A stretch of 64,000 nucleotides of DNA, taken from NCBI RefSeq assembly GCF_031178445.1, contig NZ_JAPSIY010000005.1, forward strand, positions 124,001 to 188,000, read 5' to 3'. Made by a program: the position numbers and the translations under genes. The notes beneath the pieces are model-generated. The model ran no database searches. It saw only the letters and a list, made by a program, of their open reading frames with translations, and was not told the DNA's origin. Below, piece by piece: positions 43,814-52,775 of the stretch. Position 1 is the first letter of the stretch. The number at the start of each line of letters is the position of its first letter. Origin of the DNA: Microbacterium sp. (GTDB taxonomy: Bacteria > Actinomycetota > Actinomycetes > Actinomycetales > Microbacteriaceae).

Positions 43814-44992
43814 TCAGCTCACCGCAGCGCGTGCCGTCACGAACGCCGCCACACAGCGCTCGACCTGTTCAGCGGTGTGTGCGGCGGACAGCTGCACGCG
43901 GATGCGGGCCAGGCCTCTCGGGACCACGGGGAAGCTGAACGCCGTGACATACACGCCCTGCGCCTGCATCTCCTCGGCGATGCGCGCGGTCAGTGCCGCA
44001 TCGCCGAACATGACGGGGACGATAGGATGCTCCCCCGGCAGCAGGTCGAAGCCCTCCGCCGTCATCCGCTCGCGGAACAGTGCGGCGTTCTCGCGCAGTC
44101 GGGCACGCAGATCCGCGGACCCTTCGACGAGGTCGAGGGCGGTCAGCGTCCCTGCGACGATCGCGGGCGCCAGGGTGTTCGAGAAGAGGTACGGGCGCGA
44201 CCGCTGGCGCAGCAGAGCCACGATCTCCCGGTGCGAGGCAACGTATCCGCCGGATGCCCCGCCGAGGGCCTTGCCGAACGTGCCGGTGTAGATGTCGACG
44301 CGGTCGGCGACCCCGCACAGCTCAGGTGTGCCGCGGCCGTTCTCGCCGACGAATCCGACAGCGTGGGAATCGTCGACGAAGACGAGGGCGTCATAGCGCT
44401 CTGCGAGGTCGCAGATCGCCTCGAGCGGCGCGATGTAGCCGTCCATCGAGAAGACGCCGTCGGTCACGATGACGCGGAATCGCGCCTGGGATGCTGCCTG
44501 CAGCTGCTCCTCGAGGTCGGCCATGTCACGGTTGCGGTAGCGCAGCCGGCGAGCCTTGGACAGCCGGATCCCGTCGATGATCGAGGCGTGGTTCAGCTCG
44601 TCGGAGATGATCGCGTCCTCGGCCGAGAACAGCGTCTCGAAGACGCCGCCGTTCGCGTCGAAGCACGACGAGTACAGGATCGCGTCGTCGGTGCCGAGGA
44701 AGTCGGACAGCCGTCGCTCGAGTTCGAGGTGCTGCTCCTGGGTGCCGCAGATGAAGCGCACGCTCGCGAGCCCGTAGCCCCATTCGTCCAGGGCGCTGCG
44801 GGCCGCGTCCAGGATGCGGGGATCGTCGGCGAGACCGAGGTAGTTGTTCGCGCAGAAGTTCAGCACCTCGGCACCGTCGGCGATGATCTCGGCGCTCTGC
44901 GGGCCGCGGATGCCACGCTCGTGCTTGGTGAGTCCTGCCTCCTCGATCCCGGCGAGTTCAGCGGCCACGTGCGTTTTGAAGTCTCTGTACAT
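43814..44992 (-). CDS. kbl: 2-amino-3-ketobutyrate CoA ligase (glycine C-acetyltransferase)
   Basis: A 392-residue PLP enzyme that splits 2-amino-3-ketobutyrate with CoA to glycine and acetyl-CoA. Family blocks are [43 protein letters not shown], and G-T-F-G-K-A-L-G-G, where the lysine binds PLP. It follows tdh with a 1-nt overlap (TGATG), so the two enzymes of threonine breakdown are made together. Confidence 0.96.
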   Translation of the reverse strand: MYRDFKTHVAAELAGIEEAGLTKHERGIRGPQSAEIIADGAEVLNFCANNYLGLADDPRILDAARSALDEWGYGLASVRFICGTQEQHLELERRLSDFLGTDDAILYSSCFDANGGVFETLFSAEDAIISDELNHASIIDGIRLSKARRLRYRNRDMADLEEQLQAASQARFRVIVTDGVFSMDGYIAPLEAICDLAERYDALVFVDDSHAVGFVGENGRGTPELCGVADRVDIYTGTFGKALGGASGGYVASHREIVALLRQRSRPYLFSNTLAPAIVAGTLTALDLVEGSADLRARLRENAALFRERMTAEGFDLLPGEHPIVPVMFGDAALTARIAEEMQAQGVYVTAFSFPVVPRGLARIRVQLSAAHTAEQVERCVAAFVTARAAVS

Positions 44993-46035
44993 CACAGCTC
45001 CGTCCAGTCGAGGATGATCTTGCCCGTGCCTGCCGACTCCGCGGCAGCGAAGCCCTGCTCCCACTCGCGCGCGGGGATGCAGTCGGCGATGACGCGGCTG
45101 ATCGACTCACGAAGCGTGGCGCTGGTCTGCAGCATCGCGCCCATCGCGTTCCAGGTCTCGAACATCTCGCGTCCGTAGATGCCCTTGATCGTCAGCATGT
45201 GCGTGACCAGCTTGCCCCAGTCGATGTCGAAGCCGCTGCTGGGCAGCCCGAGCATCGCGATGCGGCCGCCGTGGTTCATGTTGTCGATCATCGAAGGAAG
45301 CGCCGACGGCGCACCACTCATCTCGAAGCCGATGTCGAACCCTTCGCGCATGCCGAGCGCGACCTGTGCGTCATGGATGTCCTGCTGCGACACGTCCACC
45401 ACGCGGTCGGCACCCATGGCCCGCGCCATCTCCAGGCGGGGCGCGCTGATGTCGGTGGCCGTGATGAAGCGCGCCCCGGCGTGGCGGGCCACGGCGATCG
45501 CCATCAGCCCGATCGGTCCGCATCCGGTGACCAGCACGTCCTCACCGACGAGCCGGTAGGTGAGGGCGGTGTGCACGGCGTTGCCGAGTGGATCGAAGAT
45601 GGCCCCGAGTTCGGGAGTGACGTCCGCGTGGTGCACCCACACGTTCGTCGCGGGGAGCGACAGGTACTCGGCGAACGCGCCGTCGCGCTGCAGCCCGAGC
45701 CCGATGGTGCGGATGCACATCTGCCTGCGTCCTGCACGGCAGTTGCGGCAGGTGCCGCAGACGATGTGCCCTTCGCCCGAGACGCGATCGCCGACGGCGA
45801 TGTCGCGCACGAGATCGCCGACCTCGACGACCTCGCCGTAGAACTCGTGGCCGGGGATCAGCGGTGCCGCAACGGCTGACGCCGCCCAGTCGTCCCAGCG
45901 ACGGATGTGCAGGTCCGTTCCGCAGATGCCGGTGCGCAGCACGCGTATGAGCACCTCATCGGCGCCGGCCTCAGGATCGGGCCTGTCGACCAGCTCGAGA
46001 CCCGCTCCGGGTGCGGGTTTGAATAGCGCCTTCAT
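44992..46035 (-). CDS. tdh: L-threonine 3-dehydrogenase
   Basis: A 347-residue zinc-dependent medium-chain dehydrogenase that oxidises threonine with NAD+ to 2-amino-3-ketobutyrate. G-I-C-G-T-D-L-H-I holds the catalytic zinc cysteine, G-H-E-F-Y-G-E-V is the proton relay region, and [15 protein letters not shown] binds the structural zinc. G-C-G-P-I-G-L-M-A is the NAD site. The ATG at 46035 fits the family's start. It is divergent from a LysR gene, a likely regulator. Confidence 0.96.
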   Translation of the reverse strand: MKALFKPAPGAGLELVDRPDPEAGADEVLIRVLRTGICGTDLHIRRWDDWAASAVAAPLIPGHEFYGEVVEVGDLVRDIAVGDRVSGEGHIVCGTCRNCRAGRRQMCIRTIGLGLQRDGAFAEYLSLPATNVWVHHADVTPELGAIFDPLGNAVHTALTYRLVGEDVLVTGCGPIGLMAIAVARHAGARFITATDISAPRLEMARAMGADRVVDVSQQDIHDAQVALGMREGFDIGFEMSGAPSALPSMIDNMNHGGRIAMLGLPSSGFDIDWGKLVTHMLTIKGIYGREMFETWNAMGAMLQTSATLRESISRVIADCIPAREWEQGFAAAESAGTGKIILDWTEL

Positions 46036-46118
46036 GCTTCGATCTGATCGCATTCGACGGTGTAGAGCAACCACATGTTCCTGCAACATCCGTTAAGGAC
46101 GCCTAATAAGATCGTCTG

Positions 46119-47030
46119 GTGGAACTTCATCAGCTGCAGATCCTCCGCGAGCTGGGTGCGTTGGGGAGCGTCACCGCGGTCGCGGAGACACTGCGTGTCA
46201 CTCCTTCCGCTGTCTCGCAGCAGCTCGCCGCACTGCAAAGAGGATTCCGCACTCCTCTGACGCAGAAGCAGGGACGCGCACTCACCCTCACCGCCGCCGG
46301 CAGGGTGCTCGCGGCCGCCGGAGCCGAGGCGATCGATGCGATGGCCGCGGCGCGCAGCGCTCTCGATGAGTTCGAGCACGACGTCACCGGCGTCGTCACC
46401 GTGAGCGGCTTCCACAGCGCAGGGCAGGCGCTGTTCGGTCCGCTGCTGCGTGAGCTGAGAGCGGCTGGAACGGCCCCGAGCGTCCGGCTGACCGATGAGG
46501 ACGTCGCGCAGACCGAGTTCCCTGCGCTCACCGCGCGTTACGACCTCGTGCTCGCGCACCGCATGGAGCATTCGGCCCCCTGGCCGACGCAGGGCGTGCG
46601 CAGCCTGACATTGGTCCAGGAGCCGCTGGACGTCGCTGTCGCGGCCTCGCATCCGCTCGCCGCCCGCCGGTCGCTCACGCCCGCGGATGTTGCGAGCGAG
46701 CGCTGGGTCACGAGTCGGATCGGCTACTCCCCCGACGACGTGCTCAGGGCTGTGGCGGCGATCGCGAACCGCTCCGTGCAGGTTCAGCATCGCATCAACG
46801 ACTACGGGGCGGTGGCGGCCGTCGTCGCCGCCGGAGACGCGATCGGGATGCTGCCGCGGTACACCTCGCGCAGCGTGGACTACGACCGCGACATCGTGCG
46901 ACTGCCACTCGAAGGCGTGAACACCCTGCGTTCGATCGATCTGCTCGGCAGGCCTGAGAATCTGCGCCGAAGCTCGGTCCGAATGGTCGTCGAGGCGCTG
47001 CAGCGGGTGATGGCGCGCCTGAGCGGATGA
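46119..47030 (+). CDS. LysR-family transcriptional regulator
   Basis: A 303-residue regulator. The N-terminal helix-turn-helix reads L-G-S-V-T-A-V-A-E-T-L-R-V-T-P-S-A-V-S-Q-Q-L in pieces, then L-T-A-A-G-R-V-L, and the rest is a periplasmic-binding-like sensor domain. GTG 46119 is supported by TAAGAT (46107-46112) 6 nt upstream, a leaderless arrangement. It faces tdh-kbl across 83 bp, the classic LysR geometry, so threonine or glycine may be its effector. No clear T-N11-A box was found. Confidence 0.88.
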   Translation: MELHQLQILRELGALGSVTAVAETLRVTPSAVSQQLAALQRGFRTPLTQKQGRALTLTAAGRVLAAAGAEAIDAMAAARSALDEFEHDVTGVVTVSGFHSAGQALFGPLLRELRAAGTAPSVRLTDEDVAQTEFPALTARYDLVLAHRMEHSAPWPTQGVRSLTLVQEPLDVAVAASHPLAARRSLTPADVASERWVTSRIGYSPDDVLRAVAAIANRSVQVQHRINDYGAVAAVVAAGDAIGMLPRYTSRSVDYDRDIVRLPLEGVNTLRSIDLLGRPENLRRSSVRMVVEALQRVMARLSG

Positions 47031-47058
47031 CCGATCCGTCGGGTCATAGGCTCGAGGG

Positions 47059-49110
47059 ATGACCGAGGCCTCGAATCCGCTGCTCCAGCCGTCCACGCTC
47101 CCCTATGGGCTGCCCGACTTCAACGCGATACGGCCCGAGCACTACCTGCCGGCGTTCCGCCAGGCCTTCGACGAGCACCGCCGGGAGGTGTCCGCGATCA
47201 CTGCCGTGCGTTCACTGCCCACCTTCGAGAACACGATCGAGGCGCTGGAGCGCAGCGGTGAACTGCTCGACCGTGTCGCGCACGCCTTCTACACCGTGAG
47301 CTCGGCTGATGCGACGCCTGAGATCCAGGCCATCGACGAGGAGCTCGCACCGCTCATGGCGGCGCACCAGGACGCGATCCGCCTCGACGCACAGCTGTAC
47401 TGGAGGGTCTCCCAGGTGCACGGGCAGCTGGACGACCTCGATCTCGACGACGAGCAGCGCTATCTCGTCGAGCGCCACTTGCGCGAGATGAGCCATGCAG
47501 GCGCGGGCCTGGATGACGACGCGAAGGCTCGCCTCACCGGTCTCAACCAGCGTCTGTCGTCGCTGAGTACGACCTTCGAGAAGAACCTGCTGAACGACAC
47601 GAACGAGCTCGCCGTGCTCTTCGACGATGTCGCCGAACTGGACGGGCTGAGTGCGGGAGAGCTCAGCGCGGCTTCCCGAGCCGCGGCTGATCGCGGCGAG
47701 GAGGGCAAGCATCTGGTCACGCTGCCGTTGTTCAGCGGGCACCCGTATCTCTCGGCCCTGACCGTGCGGGAGAGCCGCCGGCGGATCATGGCAGCTTCCC
47801 TCACTCGCGCATCACGCGGAAACGGGAACGACAATCGCGCGGTGCTCACCGAGATCGTGCGTCTGCGCGCAGAGCGCGCAGCGCTGCTGGGCTACGCCTC
47901 GCACGCCGCCTACATCACGGCCGACGAGACGGCCGGCTCCCCCGAGGCTGTCGAACGGATGCTCCGTCGCCTCGCGGTGCCGGCCGCGCGGAACGCGGAG
48001 CGGGAGCGGGTCGCTCTGCAGGAGATCATCGACCAGAGCGCGCCCGAGCCGTTCGAGCTGGAGGCGCACGACTGGGCGTTCTACACCGAGAAGGTCCGCC
48101 AGGCCCGCTACGACATCGATACCGCGGCGCTGCGCCCGTGGTTCGAGGCCGAGCGCGTCCTGCGCGACGGTGTCTTCTTCGCGGCGACGAAGCTGTACGG
48201 CGTGAGCTTCACCGAGCGGGAGGATCTGGACGCGTATCACCCCGGCGCCCGGGTCTTCGAGGTGCACGACACCGACGGCGCCGCGGTCGGACTGTATGTG
48301 CTCGATCTTTACACGCGCGACTCCAAGCGCGGAGGCGCCTGGATGAATCCGATTGTGAGCCAGTCGGCCCTGCGCGGAACTCTGCCGGTGGTGGCGAACA
48401 ACCTCAACGTCTCGCAGCCCGGCGAGGGTCAGCCGACCCTGCTCACCCTCGACGAGGTGACGACCCTGTTCCATGAGTTCGGGCACGCCCTGCACGGTCT
48501 GTTCGCACGCGTGACGTATCCGCACTTCTCCGGCACCAACGTGTTCCGCGATTTCGTCGAGTTCCCCAGCCAGGTGAATGAGATGTGGATCCTCTGGAGC
48601 GAAGTGCTCGACAACTACGCCCGCCACTACGAGACCGGTGAGGCTCTGGATCCGGGCATCGTCGAGCGCCTGCGCGCGACGGAGACGTTCGACCAGGGTC
48701 ACGCGACCAGCGAGTACCTCGCCGCGGCCTGGCTGGATCAGGCTTGGCACCGGGTGCAGGACGGGCCGGAGATCGGCGATGTCGCGGCGTTCGAAGCGGC
48801 CGCGCTCGAGGACGTCGGGTTGCGCAACGCGGTGGTTCCGACCCGCTATTCCTCCACGTACTTCGCTCACGTCTTCTCGGGCGGCTACAGCGCCGGGTAC
48901 TACTCCTACATCTGGAGCGAGGTGCTCGATGCCGACACCGTCGAGTGGTTCCGCGAGAACGGCGGACTGACGCGGGAGAACGGCGACCGGTTCCGGCAGC
49001 GGCTGCTCGGCGTGGGCGGTTCGAAGGACCCGCTGGAGGCGTACCGCGACTTCCGGGGCCGGGATGCCGAGATCGGTCCGCTGCTGACGCGCCGCGGGCT
49101 GGCGGACTGA
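47059..49110 (+). CDS. M3 family oligopeptidase (Dcp/oligopeptidase A type)
   Basis: A 683-residue zinc metallopeptidase. The active-site motif H-E-F-G-H lies in T-L-F-H-E-F-G-H-A-L-H-G, with the third zinc ligand in the downstream E-F-P-S-Q region. G-G-A-W-M and Y-S-S-T-Y-F-A-H-V-F are M3 substrate-binding blocks. No signal peptide, so it probably degrades short peptides in the cytoplasm. Leaderless promoter candidate TAGGCT (47047-47052) lies 6 nt before the ATG, although GAGGG directly precedes the ATG too. It is 28 nt after the LysR gene. Confidence 0.94.
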   Translation: MTEASNPLLQPSTLPYGLPDFNAIRPEHYLPAFRQAFDEHRREVSAITAVRSLPTFENTIEALERSGELLDRVAHAFYTVSSADATPEIQAIDEELAPLMAAHQDAIRLDAQLYWRVSQVHGQLDDLDLDDEQRYLVERHLREMSHAGAGLDDDAKARLTGLNQRLSSLSTTFEKNLLNDTNELAVLFDDVAELDGLSAGELSAASRAAADRGEEGKHLVTLPLFSGHPYLSALTVRESRRRIMAASLTRASRGNGNDNRAVLTEIVRLRAERAALLGYASHAAYITADETAGSPEAVERMLRRLAVPAARNAERERVALQEIIDQSAPEPFELEAHDWAFYTEKVRQARYDIDTAALRPWFEAERVLRDGVFFAATKLYGVSFTEREDLDAYHPGARVFEVHDTDGAAVGLYVLDLYTRDSKRGGAWMNPIVSQSALRGTLPVVANNLNVSQPGEGQPTLLTLDEVTTLFHEFGHALHGLFARVTYPHFSGTNVFRDFVEFPSQVNEMWILWSEVLDNYARHYETGEALDPGIVERLRATETFDQGHATSEYLAAAWLDQAWHRVQDGPEIGDVAAFEAAALEDVGLRNAVVPTRYSSTYFAHVFSGGYSAGYYSYIWSEVLDADTVEWFRENGGLTRENGDRFRQRLLGVGGSKDPLEAYRDFRGRDAEIGPLLTRRGLAD

Positions 49111-49117
49111 CGCCTGA

Positions 49118-49663
49118 TCATGCCGATGCGCGGCTGAGCCACTCCCGCGCCTTGTACCAGGTCAGCTGATGGTAGCTCTGCTCGAGCTCTGAGCCGAGGG
49201 TGTCGAACGGCCGCTTCCGTACGGCGATCGCCTCCCCCTCGTCGAGTTCCTGCTCGGCGAGGTGCACGCAGTGCAGCGCGAGGAAATGGTGCACGCGGTT
49301 GGTGTGGTTGCCGAAGTTCGCCCAGGTCGCACCGAGGTCGACGATCTCCGCGGCTGCGTGGCCGGTCTCCTCCAGAAGCTCGCGACGAGCGGCGTCCAGA
49401 GGCTGCTCGCTCGCCTCCACCGCACCGCCGACCGTACCCAGGGCTACGGCGCCGGCGCCGTGCCGGTACTCCTCGACCACGACGGCCTCCCCGTCGGGAG
49501 TGAGCGCGAGCAGCGAGATCCACTCCGCTGGTTCGAGTACGTAGTACGGCGCGATCACGCGCCCTGCGGCATCCTCGCACTCGTCGGCGCGCAGACGTAT
49601 CCAGCGGTCGGCGACGATCGTCTCGCTGCTCCGCACCCGCCATGGCAGGGGTGCGGCTGTCAT
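49118..49663 (-). CDS. NUDIX hydrolase, ADP-ribose pyrophosphatase-like
   Basis: A 181-residue hydrolase. The NUDIX box fits G-x5-E-x7-R-E-L-L-E-E-T-G (within G-G-A-V-E-A-S-E-Q-P-L-D-A-A-R-R-E-L-L-E-E). The N-terminal strand V-R-S-S-E-T-I-V-A-D-R-W-I-R-L-R-A-D resembles ADP-ribose pyrophosphatases. The ATG at 49663 is preferred; the frame is open further upstream but runs into the clpX remnant. It is convergent with the M3 peptidase, with a 7-nt gap. Exact nucleotide substrate unknown. Confidence 0.85.
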   Translation of the reverse strand: MTAAPLPWRVRSSETIVADRWIRLRADECEDAAGRVIAPYYVLEPAEWISLLALTPDGEAVVVEEYRHGAGAVALGTVGGAVEASEQPLDAARRELLEETGHAAAEIVDLGATWANFGNHTNRVHHFLALHCVHLAEQELDEGEAIAVRKRPFDTLGSELEQSYHQLTWYKAREWLSRASA

Positions 49664-49685
49664 GACTCGGGACCCCTGGCCGGAG

Positions 49686-49772
49686 TCAGGTGCTCCTGTG
49701 CTTGCCTGCGAGCACGGCGGTGGATGGTGCTCCAGCGTCGACGGTGGCCGTCGTGACGGTGATCCTGGTGAC
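49686..49772 (-). pseudogene. Decayed duplicate of the clpX 3' end
   Basis: These 87 nt align without gaps to the last 87 nt of clpX (50508-50594), including the stop codon, with 66 of 87 bases identical. The translated remnant keeps V-T...V-T...V-D-x-G-A-P-x-T-x-V-L-A-x-K and the stop (15 of 28 residues identical). The peptidase E gene lies between the remnant and clpX. This looks like the original or a duplicated clpX tail displaced by insertion of the peptidase gene. The flanking 49664-49685 and 49773-49793 hold nothing else. Confidence 0.75.
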
Positions 49773-49793
49773 GCACCGACCTCACCCTTCCTG

Positions 49794-50504
49794 TCAGCCG
49801 AGCACCCGTACCGGGAGCTCCGTCTCCACGCCCGCACCGCCGTTGCGAGACACGGCGGCAACAGATCTGTCTCCGCGCTCGCTGACCGCTTCCACGATCT
49901 CGCCGTCGCGCCAGACGATCGCGGTGTAGTCGTCGGCTGCGTGGCCCTCGGGGACCGCCCCGGAGCCGACCCAGTCCAGGTACAGCTCCCGGCGACCGGG
50001 TTCGCCGAGGTAGTGGGGGCAAGCGCTCCCCGGCAGGAAGCCGAGCCCGTCAGACAGCGGGGCGAGGGGGCCGAAGGAGTCCGTCGACGAAGCTTCGAAC
50101 CAGCAGTTCATCCCCGCGCTGAGACCTGCCAGGATCGTTCCGGCCGCAGCGGCCTCTCGCAACACCTCGGGAACGCCGTGCAAGCGCCAGATCGCAAGCA
50201 AGTTCGCCGTGGAACCACCGCCGACGTATATCAGGTCCTGCTCCAGCAGCACCTCCGGGTCGCTGTAGTCGTATGCCGAGTTGCCGAACAGCGACAGCAC
50301 CGAGGCCTGCGCCCGCCCTGCGAACGCGGCCTCGAATCGTCTGCCGTAGTCGACGGAATCGCCGCTCGCCGTCGGCACGAAGCACACTCTCGGCCGCCCA
50401 CGCCCCGTGAGTTCGAGCAACAGGTCATCGATCGCCGAACCGCCGTCGTCGGACATCGAGAAGCCGCCGCCACCGAGCGTGACGATCGTGCCAGGAACCG
50501 CCAC
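49794..50504 (-). CDS. Peptidase E (S51 family) homologue
   Basis: A 236-residue serine peptidase-like protein of the class I glutamine amidotransferase fold. The nucleophile serine is in A-G-L-S-A-G-M-N-C-W, and Y-V-G-G-G-S-T-A-N-L-L is the other S51 hallmark. The family cleaves Asp-Xaa dipeptides, and related members are cyanophycinases. GTG 50504 begins 3 nt after the clpX stop, with no ribosome binding site of its own, so translation is probably coupled to clpX. It is bracketed by clpX and a decayed copy of the clpX 3' end. Confidence 0.87.
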   Translation of the reverse strand: MAVPGTIVTLGGGGFSMSDDGGSAIDDLLLELTGRGRPRVCFVPTASGDSVDYGRRFEAAFAGRAQASVLSLFGNSAYDYSDPEVLLEQDLIYVGGGSTANLLAIWRLHGVPEVLREAAAAGTILAGLSAGMNCWFEASSTDSFGPLAPLSDGLGFLPGSACPHYLGEPGRRELYLDWVGSGAVPEGHAADDYTAIVWRDGEIVEAVSERGDRSVAAVSRNGGAGVETELPVRVLG

Positions 50505-50507
50505 GGC

Positions 50508-51776
50508 TCACGCGCTCTTGCGCTTGCGTGCCAGCACAACGGTGGGCGGTGCCCCCTCGTCGACGGCGTCCTTGGTGACGATGACTTTGGTGACGTCCTC
50601 GGTCGAAGGGATCTCGAACATGATCGGGCCCAGCACGTCCTCCAGGATCGCCCGCAGCCCACGGGCACCCGTCTTGCGCTCGACGGCCAGGTCGGCGATG
50701 GAGCGCAGCGCGTCCTCTTCGAACTCGAGCTGCACGCCGTCGAGTTCGAACATCCGCTGGTACTGCTTGACCAGCGCGTTGCGAGGGCCGGTGAGGATGT
50801 CGATCAGCGCTTCCTGATCGAGCGGCGACACGGAGGTCACCACGGGGAGGCGGCCGATGAACTCGGGAATCAGGCCGAACTTGTGCAGGTCCTCCGGCAG
50901 CACTTCGCTGAACAGATCGAGGTCTTTGCCCTTGTCGTGCAGCGGTGCACCGAACCCGACGCCGTGCTTGCCGACGCGCGCCGAGATGATGTCCTCGAGA
51001 CCGGCGAAGGCGCCGGCAACGATGAACAGCACGTTCGTGGTGTCGATCTGGAGGAACTCTTGGTGCGGATGCTTGCGTCCGCCCTGCGGCGGCACCGAGG
51101 CCACCGTCCCCTCGAGGATCTTCAGCAGGGCCTGCTGCACGCCCTCGCCCGACACATCACGGGTGATCGAGGGGTTCTCCGCCTTCCGCGCGATCTTGTC
51201 GATCTCGTCGATGTAGATGATGCCGGTCTCGGCGCGCTTGGTGTCATAGTCTGCTGCCTGCAGCAGCTTCAGCAGGATGTTCTCGACGTCCTCGCCGACA
51301 TACCCCGCTTCGGTCAGCGCTGTGGCGTCGGCGACGGCGAACGGCACGTTCAGCCGCTTCGCGAGCGTCTGCGCGAGATAGGTCTTGCCGCAGCCGGTCG
51401 GACCGAGCATGAGGATGTTGCTCTTGGCGACCTCGATCTCGTCGGCCTTCTGCTCGGCGGGCTGCAGCGTGCCGCGGGCGCGGACGCGCTTGTAGTGGTT
51501 GTACACCGCCACCGCGAGCGACCGCTTCGCGGCATCCTGACCGACGACGTATTCCTCGAGGAAGGAGAAGATCTCACGCGGCTTGGGCAGCTCGAAGTCG
51601 GCGACGGGACCGCTGCCGGACTCGGCCATCCGCTCTTCGATGATCTCGTTGCACAGCTCGACGCACTCGTCGCAGATGTACACGCCGGGGCCGGCGATCA
51701 GCTGCTGCACCTGCTTCTGGCTCTTCCCGCAGAAAGAGCATTTGAACAGGTCAGCGCTTTCGCCGATGCGTGCCAT
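50508..51776 (-). CDS. clpX: ATP-dependent Clp protease ATP-binding subunit ClpX
   Basis: A 422-residue AAA+ unfoldase that feeds substrates to ClpP. The N-terminal zinc-binding domain has C-S-F-C-G-K...C-D-E-C-V. The AAA module has Walker A G-P-T-G-C-G-K-T, Walker [10 protein letters not shown] and the pore loop G-Y-V-G-E-D. The I-G-F-like ClpP-binding loop is represented by H-G-V-G-F-G-A. The C-terminus ends in [16 protein letters not shown] precedes the ATG, and TAGGCT (51834-51829) is the likely -10. It is separated from clpP2 by a deoxyribose operon. Confidence 0.97.
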   Translation of the reverse strand: MARIGESADLFKCSFCGKSQKQVQQLIAGPGVYICDECVELCNEIIEERMAESGSGPVADFELPKPREIFSFLEEYVVGQDAAKRSLAVAVYNHYKRVRARGTLQPAEQKADEIEVAKSNILMLGPTGCGKTYLAQTLAKRLNVPFAVADATALTEAGYVGEDVENILLKLLQAADYDTKRAETGIIYIDEIDKIARKAENPSITRDVSGEGVQQALLKILEGTVASVPPQGGRKHPHQEFLQIDTTNVLFIVAGAFAGLEDIISARVGKHGVGFGAPLHDKGKDLDLFSEVLPEDLHKFGLIPEFIGRLPVVTSVSPLDQEALIDILTGPRNALVKQYQRMFELDGVQLEFEEDALRSIADLAVERKTGARGLRAILEDVLGPIMFEIPSTEDVTKVIVTKDAVDEGAPPTVVLARKRKSA

Positions 51777-51872
51777 GCGCGTCCTCCTCGAAGCCTGCCT
51801 TCAGGCGGGGTCCTGAGGGCACAGATCGAGCCTAACCGCTGGGTCGGACACCGGGGCGTATTGGCGCGCGAG

Positions 51873-51911
51873 GCGAAGGCCGGATCTGCTGGCAGCAGAT
51901 CCGGCCTTCGC
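51873..51911 (-). terminator. Hairpin terminator of the deoC-ALDH operon
   Basis: An 18-bp perfect stem (51873-51890 with 51894-51911) and 3-nt loop directly after the stop of the half-length aldehyde dehydrogenase gene. No U tract. It separates this operon from the clpX promoter. Confidence 0.75.
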
Positions 51912-51923
51912 CGCCTCAGATCG

Positions 51924-52775
51924 TCACACCATGCTCTTGGTGTGCCACACCGTCTTGGTCTCCGTGAATGCGGTGATGCGGTCCAGGCTCTGCTCCACGG
52001 ACCCCGGTCGCAGCACCCGCTTGAGCGTGTCGGCCGCTGCGATCTCCATGTCGATCCAGTCGAGACCGCCCGCGCCGGCGAGATCGATGGCGTTGACGTC
52101 GGCGTGCGCGGCGAGCCACGGCGCGATCTCAGCCGGAGAGCCGGTCAGCACATTGACCACTCCACCCGGAACGTCGCTGGTCGCGAGCACCTCCGCGAGG
52201 CTGATCGCAGAGAGCGGGAAGCGCTCGCTCGCAATCGCGACCACGGCGTTGCCCGTCACCAGCGCCGGCGCGACGACGGACACCAGACCGAGCAGCGCGG
52301 AGTCCTGCGGTGCGACGATCGCGACCACTCCAGTCGGCTCCGGCACCGAGATGTTGAAGTACGGACCGGCGACGGGGTTCGCGTTCCCGCCGACCTGCGC
52401 GTACTTGTCACACCAGCCGGCGTACCAGACCCACATGTCGATGGCAGCATCCACCTGCGCAGCCGCGGCCGTCGCGCTGACGCCCTCCTGGTCGACGATC
52501 TCGTCGACGAACTGGGCTCGGCGCCCTTCGAGGATCTCAGCGACGCGATAGAGTACCTGACCTCGGTTGTAGGCGGTCGCTCCCGACCAGCCCTTCACCG
52601 CCGCTCGGGCCGCGACGACGGCGTCCCTGGCGTCCTTGCGCGAAGCCTTCGCTGCGTTGGCCAGGAAGCGGCCCTTGGCCGAGACCACCTCGTACGTGCG
52701 CCCCGACTCGCTGCGCGGGAAGGCACCGCCGATGGCGAGCTTGTAGGTCTTCGGAACGGTCAGCCTCTTGCTCAC
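51924..52775 (-). CDS. Half-length aldehyde dehydrogenase family protein lacking the active site
   Basis: A 283-residue protein matching only the N-terminal (NAD-binding) half of aldehyde dehydrogenases, which are normally ~480 residues. The stretch V-P-E-P-T-G-V-V-A-I-V-A-P-Q-D corresponds to the usual P-W-N, but the catalytic Asn is absent. The usual K-P-A-E is A-S-E-R, the E-L-G-G-K block is missing, and no catalytic cysteine region exists. GTG 52775 overlaps the stop of the full-length ALDH gene (GTGA). The clean ends and coupling argue against a random pseudogene. It may be a pseudoenzyme partner of the preceding enzyme. Confidence 0.8.
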   Translation of the reverse strand: MSKRLTVPKTYKLAIGGAFPRSESGRTYEVVSAKGRFLANAAKASRKDARDAVVAARAAVKGWSGATAYNRGQVLYRVAEILEGRRAQFVDEIVDQEGVSATAAAAQVDAAIDMWVWYAGWCDKYAQVGGNANPVAGPYFNISVPEPTGVVAIVAPQDSALLGLVSVVAPALVTGNAVVAIASERFPLSAISLAEVLATSDVPGGVVNVLTGSPAEIAPWLAAHADVNAIDLAGAGGLDWIDMEIAAADTLKRVLRPGSVEQSLDRITAFTETKTVWHTKSMV

